64,000 bases of DNA from Rhizobiaceae bacterium (GTDB taxonomy: Bacteria > Pseudomonadota > Alphaproteobacteria > Rhizobiales > Rhizobiaceae): NCBI GenBank assembly GCA_028281105.1, contig JANQKQ010000048.1:16686-80685 (forward strand), given 5' to 3'. How positions within the stretch are numbered: position 1 is the stretch's first letter; every line of letters starts with the position of its first letter. The notes under the pieces are model-generated. The model ran no database searches, was not told the DNA's origin, and was given only the letters and a program-made list of their open reading frames with translations. A program made the position numbers and the translations under genes. This document shows positions 21,738-31,083 of the stretch, piece after piece.

Positions 21738-22724
21738 TCAGCTTGAGCCGACGGCGGCGCGGTTGTGCGGAGCGGCCAGGTCCTGCTCCGGGCCGACCGG
21801 CACGACGCGGGTCGGATTGATGGTTTCGTGGCTTTGATAATAGTGGTTCTTGATGTGGGTCATGTCGACCGTGTCGGCGATGTCCGGCATCTGGTAGAGC
21901 TCGCGCAGATAGTTGGACAAATGCTCATAGTCGGCAATGCGCCGCCGGTTGCATTTGAAATGGCCGACATAGACCGGGTCGAAGCGGACCAGGGTGGTGA
22001 ACAGGCGCCAGTCGGCCTCGGTTGCCTCTTCACCGACCAGATAGCGTGACCGTCCCAGCCGCTCCTCAAGCATGTCGAGGGTGTCGAACAGGGCTTCGAA
22101 CGCCTCTTCATACGCCTTCTGGGTGGTGGCGAAGCCGCATTTGTAGACGCCGTTGTTGACGTGATCGTAGACCGGCGCGTTGATCGCATCGATCTCGTTG
22201 CGTAGCGGCTCGGGATAGTGATCGAACTTCGGCTCGGCGACTTTGGCGAAAGCACCGTTGAACATGCGGATAATCTCCGATGATTCGTTGGAGACGATCG
22301 TCGACTTCTCCTTGTCCCACAATACCGGCACCGTGACCCGGCCCGAATAGGCCGGATCGGCAGCGGTGTAGATCTGGTGCATGTGGGTGGCGCCGTGGAT
22401 CGGGTCCGGCGTGGCGCCCTGCCGGTCGGAAAATGCCCAGCCTTCGTCCCCCATGAAATAGTCGACGATCGACAGGCCGATGGCGTCGTCCAGTCCCATC
22501 CGGCGGCGGAATATCAGGGCGCGGTGCGCCCAGGGACAGGCGAGCGAGATATACAGATGATAACGGCCGGCTTCCGCCTTGAAGCCGCCCTCGCCGGACG
22601 AACCCGGGCTGCCGTCGGGTGTGACCCAGTTGCGAAACTGGGAGTCCGCGCGCACGAAGCGACCCTCGCTCTTGTCGGTGGCATACCACTGATTGTGCCA
22701 AACGCCGTCGACCAGCAATCCCAT
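21738..22724 (-). CDS. Glutathionyl-hydroquinone reductase (xi-class GST)
   Basis: Reduces glutathionyl-hydroquinones, releasing hydroquinone and glutathione (YqjG/EcmB/PcpF family). It has the catalytic CPWAHR with Cys63 in the thioredoxin fold, family blocks ESSEIIRMFNGAF and DWRLFTTLVRFDPVYVGHFK, and the C-terminal YLRELYQMPDIADTVDM region. The start at 22724 is preceded by GGAGG at 8 nt and gives 328 residues, the usual length; a longer in-frame start is not supported. It is cytoplasmic. Adjacent genes do not indicate a specific quinone substrate, so a detoxifying role is inferred. Confidence 0.94.
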   Translation of the reverse strand: MGLLVDGVWHNQWYATDKSEGRFVRADSQFRNWVTPDGSPGSSGEGGFKAEAGRYHLYISLACPWAHRALIFRRRMGLDDAIGLSIVDYFMGDEGWAFSDRQGATPDPIHGATHMHQIYTAADPAYSGRVTVPVLWDKEKSTIVSNESSEIIRMFNGAFAKVAEPKFDHYPEPLRNEIDAINAPVYDHVNNGVYKCGFATTQKAYEEAFEALFDTLDMLEERLGRSRYLVGEEATEADWRLFTTLVRFDPVYVGHFKCNRRRIADYEHLSNYLRELYQMPDIADTVDMTHIKNHYYQSHETINPTRVVPVGPEQDLAAPHNRAAVGSS

Positions 22725-23012
22725 GCTGAAATCCTCCGAGTTCCTGTGACGCCGGTTCCGCCGCGAACAGTCGCAAAACGGTTTCGCCTCATCCACATAG
22801 CCGAACCATCCACGGGCGCAAGAAACGCCTTCGTGAGCGTAATGTCCAACTCATATTGCCGCGCTGCGAAGACCCGATCTCTGCTGGCCGGCAATGGGTT
22901 ATCAACTTCCGCGTTTGCCCGGGTGTAAACCCATGAATTTCGTTGACCTTGTGATCTCGCCCTCTATGGTTCGCGACAAACGGCATTCGGGCGGGCCAAT
23001 TCGGTTGATGCG

Positions 23013-23633
23013 ATGATAGGCGCAGTATCCAGCGGAACCCGGCATCGGTTGCGGCATCTCGCGCGGGCGTTGTGGCCGGCCGTGGTGCTGATTATCGCCG
23101 CGTGCACCTCGGTCGGCGAGCGCACCACGGTCAGCGTGGGTTATTATCGGGTCGACGGCAACACCGTGCGTGAACTCGATCAACAGATCCGTCTGCACGG
23201 TCCGTCGATCGAAGGCGTGGGAAAGGCGGTCGCCGCCACCAACATTCACATGATCCCCGACATTCGCTTCGCCCGCCGCAACGGCGTTTGCCGCGTGGTG
23301 CATTCGCGCATGTCGGTGCGCGCGCGCGTCACCCTGCCCCGCCACATCAACCAGGCCGCCCTACAGCGCGATCTGTCGCAGACCTGGGCCAATCTGGAAG
23401 AATATGCTCGCGTCCATGAGGCGGTGCATGTGGCGATCGCCGATAAGCATGCGCTCGCGATCGAGCGCGCGATCCTGGAACAGAGCCCCGAAGCCGACTG
23501 CGCGACCCTGGAGCTCAAGACCGCCGCGCTGACCCGCCGCCTGCTGGAGGCGCACGAGCGCGAGCAGTTGCAGTTCGACGAGATGGAAAAGAGACGGCTG
23601 GCCGCGCTCAGCCGGGTGCGGACCGGCCGATAA
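23013..23633 (+). CDS. DUF922 lipoprotein, putative Zn-dependent protease
   Basis: A 206-residue envelope protein. A long basic signal sequence ends in a lipobox (LIIAAC, Cys31). The DUF922 domain follows with YYRVDGNTVRELDQQI, a central CRVVHSRMSVRARVTLP and a zinc-protease HExxH (HEAVH, near residue 135). A basic C-terminal helix ends the protein. Family members are predicted, not proven, metalloproteases. The gene is monocistronic and converges on the IalB gene. Confidence 0.88.
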   Translation: MIGAVSSGTRHRLRHLARALWPAVVLIIAACTSVGERTTVSVGYYRVDGNTVRELDQQIRLHGPSIEGVGKAVAATNIHMIPDIRFARRNGVCRVVHSRMSVRARVTLPRHINQAALQRDLSQTWANLEEYARVHEAVHVAIADKHALAIERAILEQSPEADCATLELKTAALTRRLLEAHEREQLQFDEMEKRRLAALSRVRTGR

Positions 23634-23722
23634 ACCTGTCATCGTATCGGCGTTTTCAGACGGCAGCCGCCTTATCGCCGGCCGGCGTTTTCGACCGGCC
23701 GCTTCCATCCTGATTCCGCGAG

Positions 23723-24343
23723 CTATTCGCTCTTGGCTGCGTCCTGCGCTTCCTGCAGGCGCTGGCGGGCGTCGTTGGCGCGGCGCTGCAACTCTTCCTG
23801 CAGCTGCTGCTGGCGGTCTTCCAGCTCATTCTGTGCGAGAGGCGGACCGTCAAACGCCGCAGTGAAGCCTTCGAGCGTCACCCGGATCGGATTTGGTCGG
23901 TTCTGGAAGTTCGTGGAAGTGACGATCATCTCGCCACCGCCCTTCAGCAGATTGACCAGGTTGTTGTCCAGGCCGACCTCGGCAGTGCATCGGTCGGGCA
24001 GGCAGATGATGAAAGGCAGGCGGATGTCCTTGCCGTCGTCCACCTTGATGACCACGCCCGGCGGCAGCAGGCGGTTGGTGGGCACCGTGATTTGGAAAAT
24101 GCTGCGATTGACCTGGCCGCGAACGGTCACCAGGTTGATCGAGGTGATGATCTGACCGCTGGAGGCCACGACCTGAATCTGCACGTTGCAGACGTCGTTT
24201 TCTTCCTGCTTGGCGCACACCTTGTACCAGCCCGAGCGCGGCAGTTCCTGCGCCGAGGCGTTGTTGATCGGCACCGTGTGCGCCAGGCCGTAGGCGGCCA
24301 GCGCAGCGGCGAGCGATGCAATCTTCCTGCTGATTTGAGCCAT
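23723..24343 (-). CDS. Invasion-associated locus B (IalB) family protein
   Basis: A 206-residue secreted or periplasmic protein of the IalB family, common in rhizobia and named from Bartonella. A signal peptide ends after NASAQ. The domain keeps its four cysteines: WYKVCAKQ, NDVCNVQIQ and FIICLPDRCTAEV. The last ~30 residues (RQQQLQEELQRRAND and on) are a highly charged coiled coil beyond the usual domain. The start at 24343 has AAGGG at 8 nt. It is divergent from the peptide-binding protein gene (217 bp between starts). Its function in free-living bacteria is not established. Confidence 0.9.
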   Translation of the reverse strand: MAQISRKIASLAAALAAYGLAHTVPINNASAQELPRSGWYKVCAKQEENDVCNVQIQVVASSGQIITSINLVTVRGQVNRSIFQITVPTNRLLPPGVVIKVDDGKDIRLPFIICLPDRCTAEVGLDNNLVNLLKGGGEMIVTSTNFQNRPNPIRVTLEGFTAAFDGPPLAQNELEDRQQQLQEELQRRANDARQRLQEAQDAAKSE

Positions 24344-24560
24344 CGAAAGCCCTTCACTTTCACTGAATTCGATTGTGTCCGGGAACCCGGAAAGCCGGTC
24401 ATGACTACCTAGCGACAATTGCGGCAGCAACGTGTTCGGCCAGGGGCCACCGTGTACACCGGGCACCGTGATAATTCCAGCCCCGAAGTTTTCTTGAAGT
24501 TCATCGGATATGCTAGGAAACGGGCTTAGGGGATTCTCATTCGTTCGGGAGAACTGGACC

Positions 24561-26438
24561 ATGAACGCCGTCGCTCAAGTCGCCAAATTCCGCCCGCAGG
24601 ACGCGAATCCGTTCCCGGCCATGGGCCGGTTTGGCATCGTGCTGGCTGCGCTGATGCTTGTCGCCTGGCAGCAGGTCGCTCCCGCCCGCGCGGAACCTTC
24701 CCATGGCATCGCCATGCACGGCCGGCCGGCCCTGCCGGCCGATTTCACCCATCTGCCCTATGCCAATCCCGATGCGCCCAAGGGCGGCGCGATCCGCTAC
24801 GGCGTCATCGGTAACTTCGTCAGCCTCAACCAGTTCATCGTCAAGGCGGCCTCGTCTTCGGCCCGCGGCATCTGGGATTCCGTAGCCGGCCTCAATGTTT
24901 TCGAGCCGCTGCTGCATCGCAGCCGCGACGAGCCGTTCACGCTGTACGGTCTGCTGGCCGAAACCGTCGAAACCGACGCGGCGCGCACCTTCGTCGAATT
25001 TCATCTTCGCGAGCAGGCGCGGTTCGCCGACGGCGCGCCGGTCACGCCAGAGGACGTGCTGTTTTCGATCCGGCTTCTGGGCGAGAAGGGACGACCGTTC
25101 TATCGCTCGCGCTGGGGTAAGATCGCATCGGCCGAAAAGGTCGGCGAACGCGGCGTGCGTTTCACCTTCAACGAGAAGGCGGACCGCGAGCTGCCGCTGC
25201 TGCTCGGCATGATGCCGATCTTTCCCAAGCACGCCATCGACGAGGCGACCTTCGATCAAACCACGCTGAAGCCGATGTTCGGCAGCGGGCCCTATACGAT
25301 CACCGACGTGCGGCCGGGCGAGCGCATCGAGTTCACGTTGCGCGACGATTATTGGGCGAAGGATTTGCCGGTCAAACGTGGGTTCGACAATTTCGGCACC
25401 ATCCGGTTCGAATATTTCCGCACCCAGAACACCCTGTTCGAAGGCTTCAAGAAGGGGCTGTTCGACGTCTATTTCGAGGGCGATCCGCAGCATTGGCAGA
25501 ATGCCTACGATTTTCCCGCCGCTGCCGACGGGCGGATCGTGCGCGAAGGCTTCGCGCGGCGCACGCCCTCGCCGATGCTGGGCTTCGTGTTCAACACCAG
25601 ACGGCCGCCGTTCGACGATATCGACGTTCGCAAGGGCCTGGCGATGGCGTTCGACTTCGAATGGGTTAATCGCAACCTGTTCGGCGACGCCTACACCAGG
25701 ACCGCCAGCTTCTGGCATGGCTCGATTCTGTCCTCGGCCGGGGTCGCCGCCGACGAGCGCGAGCACGCGCTGCTGGCGCCCTTCCCCGGGCGGGTGGACG
25801 AGGCGATCATGGACGGCACCTATCGCATGCCGCGGACCGACGCATCGGGCGCCGACCGCTCGGTCCAGCGGCGCGCACTTGGCCATTTCAAGGCCGCCGG
25901 CTACCAGCTCAAGGACAACCGGCTCGTCTCCGCCGACGGCCAACCGCTGTCGTTCGAGGTGATGACCCAGTCGAAGGACGGCGAGCGGCTGGCGCTCGCC
26001 TGGCAGCGCCATCTGGCGCCGCTGGGCGTGGAGCTGAACATCCGCGGCGTCGACGCCACCCAGTTCGAAAGCCGGCGGCAGAGCTATGAGTTCGACGTGG
26101 TGCTGATGACCTACAGCGCTTCCCTGTCGCCCGGCGCCGAGCAGATCTGGCGCTGGGGCAGCCGCGCGCGGGACATCGAAGGCACGTTCAACCTGGCGGG
26201 CATCGCCGACCCGGCCGTGGATGCGGCGATCGACGCGATGCTGGCGGCCAAGGAATCGGAAGACTTCATCGCCGCCATCCGCGTGCTCGACCGGCTGCTG
26301 ATTTCCGGTCAATATCTGCTGCCGCTCTACCATCTGGGCGAGACATGGGTCGCCCATTCGAGCCGGCTGGCGGGACCTGCGGATACTCCTTTATACGGAG
26401 TGCAGTTCCCGACCTGGTGGGACAGGGACGCGCAGTGA
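24561..26438 (+). CDS. Extracellular solute-binding protein, family 5 (YejA-like peptide binding)
   Basis: A 625-residue periplasmic binding protein of the peptide/opine ABC class. The signal peptide ends near PARA/EPS (about residue 42). The SBP_bac_5 core starts with GGAIRYGVIGNFVSLNQF; the FGSGPYTITDV, NTRRPPFDDIDVRKGL and LPLYHLGETWVAH segments are typical of YejA. The start at 24561 has GGGAGAA upstream. No permease or ATPase gene of this transporter is nearby, so it is an orphan component. Its stop overlaps a GTG in the frame of the next gene. Confidence 0.93.
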   Translation: MNAVAQVAKFRPQDANPFPAMGRFGIVLAALMLVAWQQVAPARAEPSHGIAMHGRPALPADFTHLPYANPDAPKGGAIRYGVIGNFVSLNQFIVKAASSSARGIWDSVAGLNVFEPLLHRSRDEPFTLYGLLAETVETDAARTFVEFHLREQARFADGAPVTPEDVLFSIRLLGEKGRPFYRSRWGKIASAEKVGERGVRFTFNEKADRELPLLLGMMPIFPKHAIDEATFDQTTLKPMFGSGPYTITDVRPGERIEFTLRDDYWAKDLPVKRGFDNFGTIRFEYFRTQNTLFEGFKKGLFDVYFEGDPQHWQNAYDFPAAADGRIVREGFARRTPSPMLGFVFNTRRPPFDDIDVRKGLAMAFDFEWVNRNLFGDAYTRTASFWHGSILSSAGVAADEREHALLAPFPGRVDEAIMDGTYRMPRTDASGADRSVQRRALGHFKAAGYQLKDNRLVSADGQPLSFEVMTQSKDGERLALAWQRHLAPLGVELNIRGVDATQFESRRQSYEFDVVLMTYSASLSPGAEQIWRWGSRARDIEGTFNLAGIADPAVDAAIDAMLAAKESEDFIAAIRVLDRLLISGQYLLPLYHLGETWVAHSSRLAGPADTPLYGVQFPTWWDRDAQ

Positions 26439-26452
26439 GCGGGGCGGAAACG

Positions 26453-27130
26453 ATGAGCACGAAGGTCAAGCTGCAGGTCGACGTGGTCTCCGACGTCATG
26501 TGCCCATGGTGTTTCATCGGCAAACGCAACCTGGAGGCGGCGGCGGGGCAGATCGACGACATCGAGCTGGACGTGCGCTGGCGGCCCTATCAGCTTGACC
26601 CGACATTGCCGGCCGAGGGCAAGGACCGGCGGCAATATCTGTCGGACAAGTTCGGCGGCGATGAACGCGCCGGCGAGATCTATGGGCGGATCCGGCAGGC
26701 CGGCTCGACCGTCGGCATCGATTTCAACTTCGACGCCATCGAGGTTTCCCCCAACACCCTCGACGCCCATCGGCTCATTCACTGGGCCGGCGGCCAGGGA
26801 GCCGATATCCAGGACCGGTTGGTCACGCGGCTGTTTGAACTCTACTTCCTCGAAGGCGGCAATGTGGGGGATCATCAGGTGCTGGTGAAAGCGGCGGGCG
26901 ATGCCGGCATGGATGCGGAGATCGTGCGCGATCTGCTGGCGAGCGATCGCGATCGCGAGGCCATCGAGCGGCAGATCAGCACCGCCCGCGCTATGGGCGT
27001 TACCGGCGTGCCGTGCTTCATCCTGGACAACAAAGCCGCGATCGTCGGGGCACAGCCGCCGCAGGCGTTGGTTCAGGCGTTTCGCCAGATTGCCGGCGAC
27101 AAGGCGGAAGAAGCCCAGTACCGGACCTGA
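26453..27130 (+). CDS. DsbA family oxidoreductase (FrnE-like)
   Basis: A 225-residue cytoplasmic thioredoxin-fold protein with the DsbA helical insertion. The redox motif CPWC is at residues 17-20 (SDVMCPWCFIGKRNLE) and the cis-proline loop is VTGVPCFIL near residue 186. It lacks a signal peptide, which fits the FrnE/polyketide-type isomerase branch rather than periplasmic DsbA. The ATG at 26453 has GGGGCGG 8 nt upstream. A GTG at 26435, overlapping the stop of the preceding gene (GTGA), is an alternative start that would couple the two genes. Confidence 0.92.
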   Translation: MSTKVKLQVDVVSDVMCPWCFIGKRNLEAAAGQIDDIELDVRWRPYQLDPTLPAEGKDRRQYLSDKFGGDERAGEIYGRIRQAGSTVGIDFNFDAIEVSPNTLDAHRLIHWAGGQGADIQDRLVTRLFELYFLEGGNVGDHQVLVKAAGDAGMDAEIVRDLLASDRDREAIERQISTARAMGVTGVPCFILDNKAAIVGAQPPQALVQAFRQIAGDKAEEAQYRT

Positions 27131-27146
27131 ACCCGGTCCCCTTTAT

Positions 27147-30100
27147 CTACGCCGCTTCTTCCACGCCTTCGGCCATCTCCACCAAGCGGTTGAGAATGAC
27201 CGCCACGTCGGCGAGCCTCTTCTCCGGGTCGGGGAAATCGCGGCTCAGGACCAGGCTTTGGTCGGGGCGGATGCGGGCGGCGGCCGCGGGCGTCGCGATC
27301 CATTCGATCAAGGCCTGCGGGTTTTCGAAGCGGTTGTCGCGGAAGGTGATGACCAGCCCCTTGGGGCCCGCGTCCAGCTTCTCCACATTGGCTTTGAAAC
27401 ACAGGCCCTTGATGAAGACGATCTTCAGCAGATGGTCGACCTCGAGCGGCAGCGGGCCGAACCGGTCGATCAGTTCAGCACCGAACGCGTCGATCTCGTC
27501 CGCCTCGCGCAGGTCGGCGAGGCGGCGATACAGCGTCAGGCGTAGTTGGAGATCGCCGACATAACTCTCCGGGATCATCACCGGCGCGCCGATGGTGATC
27601 TGCGGCGACCACCGGTCTTCGCCGGCCGGCCCCTCGCCGCCCTTCAACTGCGCCACCGCCTCTTCAAGCATCTGCTGATAGAGCTCGAAGCCCACTTCGC
27701 GCACGTGGCCGGACTGGGCTTCGCCCAGCAAATTGCCGGAGCCGCGGATGTCGAGATCGTGGCTGGCCAGTTCGAAGCCGGCGCCGATGGAATCGAGCGA
27801 TTGGAGCACCTGCAGCCGGCGCTCGGCGATCGCCGTCAGCTTGCGATTGTGCGGCAGGGTGAAAAGCGCATAGGCGCGCGTCTTCGAGCGACCGCCCCGG
27901 CCGCGCAACTGGTAGAGCTGCGCCAGCCCGAACATGTCTGATCGATGCACCACCAGCGTGTTGGCGGTGGGGATGTCGAGGCCGGATTCGACGATGTTGG
28001 TCGACAGCAGAACGTCGTACTTGCCGTCGTAGAAGCCGTTCATCACCGCGTCGAGATCGGCCGGCGCCATCTGGCCATGGGCGATGGCCACGCGCAGTTC
28101 GGGCACGTGCTCGCGCAGGAACTCGCGCTGCTCCTCGATGTCGGAGATGCGCGGACAGACATAGAAGCTCTGGCCGCCGCGATAGCGTTCGCGCAGCAGG
28201 GCCTCGCGGATGACGAGCGTGTCGAACGGCGAGATGAAGGTGCGCACCGCCATGCGATCGACCGGAGCCGTGGTGATCAGCGACAGATCGCGTACGCCGG
28301 TGAGCGCCAGTTGAAGCGTGCGAGGGATCGGGGTTGCCGACAGGGTCAGCACGTGAACGTCGGATTTCAGCTCCTTGAGGCGCTCCTTGTGCTTCACCCC
28401 GAAACGCTGCTCCTCGTCGATCACCAGCAGGCCCAGCCGGTCGAAACGGATCGATTGTCCCAGCAGCGCGTGGGTGCCGATGACGATGTCGATGGCGCCG
28501 TCGGCCAGGCCTTTGCGGGTGGCGGCGAGCGAGGCGGCGCCCACCAGGCGCGAAGCATGGGCTATTCTGATCGGCATGCCGTGGAAGCGGTCGGTGAACG
28601 TGGCGAAGTGCTGGCGCGCCAGCAGCGTAGTCGGCACGACCACCGCAACCTGGGCTCCCGCCATGGCCGCGACGAAGGCGGCGCGCAGCGCGACCTCGGT
28701 CTTGCCGAAACCCACGTCACCGCAGATCAGCCGGTCCATCGGCCGGCCCGCGCCCAGATCGTCGATCGTGTCCTCGATCGCGGCGAGTTGGTCGTCGGTT
28801 TCCTCATACGCGAAGCGGGCGGCGAACTCGTCGTAGGCTCCGTCCGGCGGCAACATGCGCTCGGCCGGGCGCAGCGCTCTTTCGGCGGCCACCGCGATCA
28901 GTTGATCGGCCATCTCGAGGATGTGCTTCTTCAGCTTTGCCTTGCGCGCCTGCCAGGCCACCCCGCCCAGCCGGTCCAGGGTGACTTGCGTATCGACTGA
29001 GCCGTAGCGCGAGAGCAGCTCGATGTTTTCGACCGGCAGGAACAGCTTGTCGTCGCCGGCGTAGCGGATTTCCAGGCAGTCGTGCGGCGAGCCGGCGGCC
29101 TCGATCGTGCGCAGGCCGGCGAACGCGCCGATACCGTGGTCCACATGGACGACGATGTCGTCCGGCGCCAGGCCGGTGACCTCGGTCAGGAAATCCGAAC
29201 CCTTGCGGCGCTTGGCCGCGCGGCGCACCAGCCGGTCGCCGAGGATGTCCTGCTCGGCGATGAAACTGTGGGTCGAGTTGGCGAAACCCGCCTCCATCGC
29301 CAGCACGGCGATGCCGGCCTGCCCCGGTTTCAAGGCGCCGGTCTCGCCAAAATCGGCCACCGGCTGGACGGAAGCGAGCCCGTGCTCGGCGAGCACCTGC
29401 AGGAGCCGATCGCGGGAACCTTCGCTCCATGCCGCGATCACCGGCGTGCGGCCGGCTTCGCTTTCCGCCTTGCAATGCACCGCCACCGCTTCGAACACGT
29501 TCTCGCCGGCGGAGCGTTCCGGCCGGAAGTTGCGCGCCGGCTCGCCGTCGAGGCGGACCACGCGCCGCTCCGCGCTGTCGGCCTCGTCGAACGGCGAGAT
29601 CGTCACCGCGGCGGCAAACCCGGCATCGACCGTATCCACGTCGAGATAAACGGCATCGGGCGGCAGCGGCTTGTAGGGCGCGCCGCCGTCGCTCGGCTCA
29701 TCGAGGGCCTGAACGCGGGCGCGATAATGGTCCTGGATTTGATCGAGCCGGTCGCGCACCGCGTCGCGCGCGTGATGGTCGATCGAGATCGCCAGCCCCT
29801 CGGCCGCTTCGAACAGGGTCTGGGTGCGCTGCGCGAACAGAGGCAGCCAGTGTTCCATGCCGGCATGGCGGCGGCCTTCGCTGACCGAGCGATACAGCGC
29901 GTCGTCTCGGGTCGCCGCGCCGAAGGCGTTGAGATATCCGGTGCGGAAGCGGGCGATTGCCTCTTCGTCGAGCAGCACCTCGCTCATCGGCGCCAGCATG
30001 GCGGAAGATAGCTGGGCGCTGGTACGCTGGGTCGCCGGATCGAAGCTGCGCACCGATTCCAGCGTATCGCCGAAGAAATCGAGCCGCAGGGGCTCGACCT

Positions 30101-30665
30101 CGCCGGGCGCGTAGAGGTCCAGAATACCGCCACGCACGGCGAATTCGCCGCGCCCGCGCACGGTGGACATTCGCTCGAAGCCGTTGGCCACCAGCCATTC
30201 GACCACCGCGTCCATGTGGATGGTAGCGCCCGGCGCCAGCGACAGCTGGCTGGCCGCCACCGTGTCGCATGGCAGCTGGCGCTGGACGACTGCGTTGGCG
30301 GTGGTGACGACCACAAGCGGCGGGTCGTCATCGGCGGCACTACCCAGTCGCGCCAGCCGGCCCGATGCCGCGATGCGCCGCGCGGTGACGGAGGCCGAGG
30401 GCGAGACCCGGTCATAGGGCAGGCAGTCCCATGCCGGCAGTTCGATTACCTCCAGTTCCGGATCGAAGAAAGCCAGGCTGGCGCACAACGATGCCGCCTG
30501 CTGGCCGTCGGCGGCGACATGAACCAGGCCCCTGCCCGCGGCCCGGGCCAGGCGCGCGATCACCAGCGGCAGATAGCCTTCGGGCACCCGGGCGAGCGTC
30601 GCCGGTCCGCCACCCGGCACATCGTCGAGTTTGTCCAGCGACGTTTTGTTTAGCAGGTCGTTCAC
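27147..30665 (-). CDS. mfd: Transcription-repair coupling factor
   Basis: Mfd removes RNA polymerase stalled at DNA damage and recruits UvrA. The 1172-residue protein has the UvrB-like N-terminal half (ending ~residue 480), the polymerase-interaction domain with DDIVVHVDHGIGAFAGL, and a RecG-like translocase with Walker A CGDVGFGKTEVALR, DEEQ box VIDEEQRFGVKHKE and motif SGLDIPTANTLVVHR. A C-terminal TRCF autoinhibitory domain is complete. It starts with GTG, sharing GTGA with the stop of sdhE, so it is coupled to sdhE. This sdhE-mfd pair is usual in the group. Confidence 0.98.
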   Translation of the reverse strand: MNDLLNKTSLDKLDDVPGGGPATLARVPEGYLPLVIARLARAAGRGLVHVAADGQQAASLCASLAFFDPELEVIELPAWDCLPYDRVSPSASVTARRIAASGRLARLGSAADDDPPLVVVTTANAVVQRQLPCDTVAASQLSLAPGATIHMDAVVEWLVANGFERMSTVRGRGEFAVRGGILDLYAPGEVEPLRLDFFGDTLESVRSFDPATQRTSAQLSSAMLAPMSEVLLDEEAIARFRTGYLNAFGAATRDDALYRSVSEGRRHAGMEHWLPLFAQRTQTLFEAAEGLAISIDHHARDAVRDRLDQIQDHYRARVQALDEPSDGGAPYKPLPPDAVYLDVDTVDAGFAAAVTISPFDEADSAERRVVRLDGEPARNFRPERSAGENVFEAVAVHCKAESEAGRTPVIAAWSEGSRDRLLQVLAEHGLASVQPVADFGETGALKPGQAGIAVLAMEAGFANSTHSFIAEQDILGDRLVRRAAKRRKGSDFLTEVTGLAPDDIVVHVDHGIGAFAGLRTIEAAGSPHDCLEIRYAGDDKLFLPVENIELLSRYGSVDTQVTLDRLGGVAWQARKAKLKKHILEMADQLIAVAAERALRPAERMLPPDGAYDEFAARFAYEETDDQLAAIEDTIDDLGAGRPMDRLICGDVGFGKTEVALRAAFVAAMAGAQVAVVVPTTLLARQHFATFTDRFHGMPIRIAHASRLVGAASLAATRKGLADGAIDIVIGTHALLGQSIRFDRLGLLVIDEEQRFGVKHKERLKELKSDVHVLTLSATPIPRTLQLALTGVRDLSLITTAPVDRMAVRTFISPFDTLVIREALLRERYRGGQSFYVCPRISDIEEQREFLREHVPELRVAIAHGQMAPADLDAVMNGFYDGKYDVLLSTNIVESGLDIPTANTLVVHRSDMFGLAQLYQLRGRGGRSKTRAYALFTLPHNRKLTAIAERRLQVLQSLDSIGAGFELASHDLDIRGSGNLLGEAQSGHVREVGFELYQQMLEEAVAQLKGGEGPAGEDRWSPQITIGAPVMIPESYVGDLQLRLTLYRRLADLREADEIDAFGAELIDRFGPLPLEVDHLLKIVFIKGLCFKANVEKLDAGPKGLVITFRDNRFENPQALIEWIATPAAAARIRPDQSLVLSRDFPDPEKRLADVAVILNRLVEMAEGVEEAA

Positions 30666-30952
30666 CGGTTGTCCTTGCCGGCGTGAAAGGCCGCGATCGC
30701 GCCGATCAATGCGCTGTCGACGTGGACCGGCGGCTGCGCCTTGCCGGTGAACCAGTCCAGCATGTCGTTGTCCGGCTCTTCCATCAACCGCTCCAACTGC
30801 TCCAGCTCGGCATCGCCCATGGTCTCGATCTTCGCGGCCACGTAACCGCCGAGCAGAATGTCCATTTCCTTGATGCCGCGATGCGCCGAGCGGTACAGCA
30901 ACTGGCGACGGCGCTTGTCCGACGCGATGCGGGATTCCTGCGAGCCAGCCAT
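30662..30952 (-). CDS. sdhE: Succinate dehydrogenase assembly factor SdhE
   Basis: SdhE promotes covalent attachment of FAD to SdhA. The 96-residue protein keeps the family motif RGIKEMD (RGxxEMD) in RSAHRGIKEMDILLGGYV and the C-terminal DNDMLDWFTGK. The ATG at 30952 gives the expected size; ten further in-frame codons upstream are less likely. It overlaps the mfd start and is divergent from recG. The sdhCDAB genes are not in the window. Confidence 0.95.
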   Translation of the reverse strand: MAGSQESRIASDKRRRQLLYRSAHRGIKEMDILLGGYVAAKIETMGDAELEQLERLMEEPDNDMLDWFTGKAQPPVHVDSALIGAIAAFHAGKDNR

Positions 30953-31083
30953 GTTCGCCCGTTTCCGTATTGTGACGGGCACTCTATAACCAGCGCGAAC
31001 CCGCCTGTCAGCATGGCGCGAGCCTTGCCTTGGCGCGGCACGGTTGGCACCTTGGGCGATGGTTCGTGGCGAGAGGGCATGCG

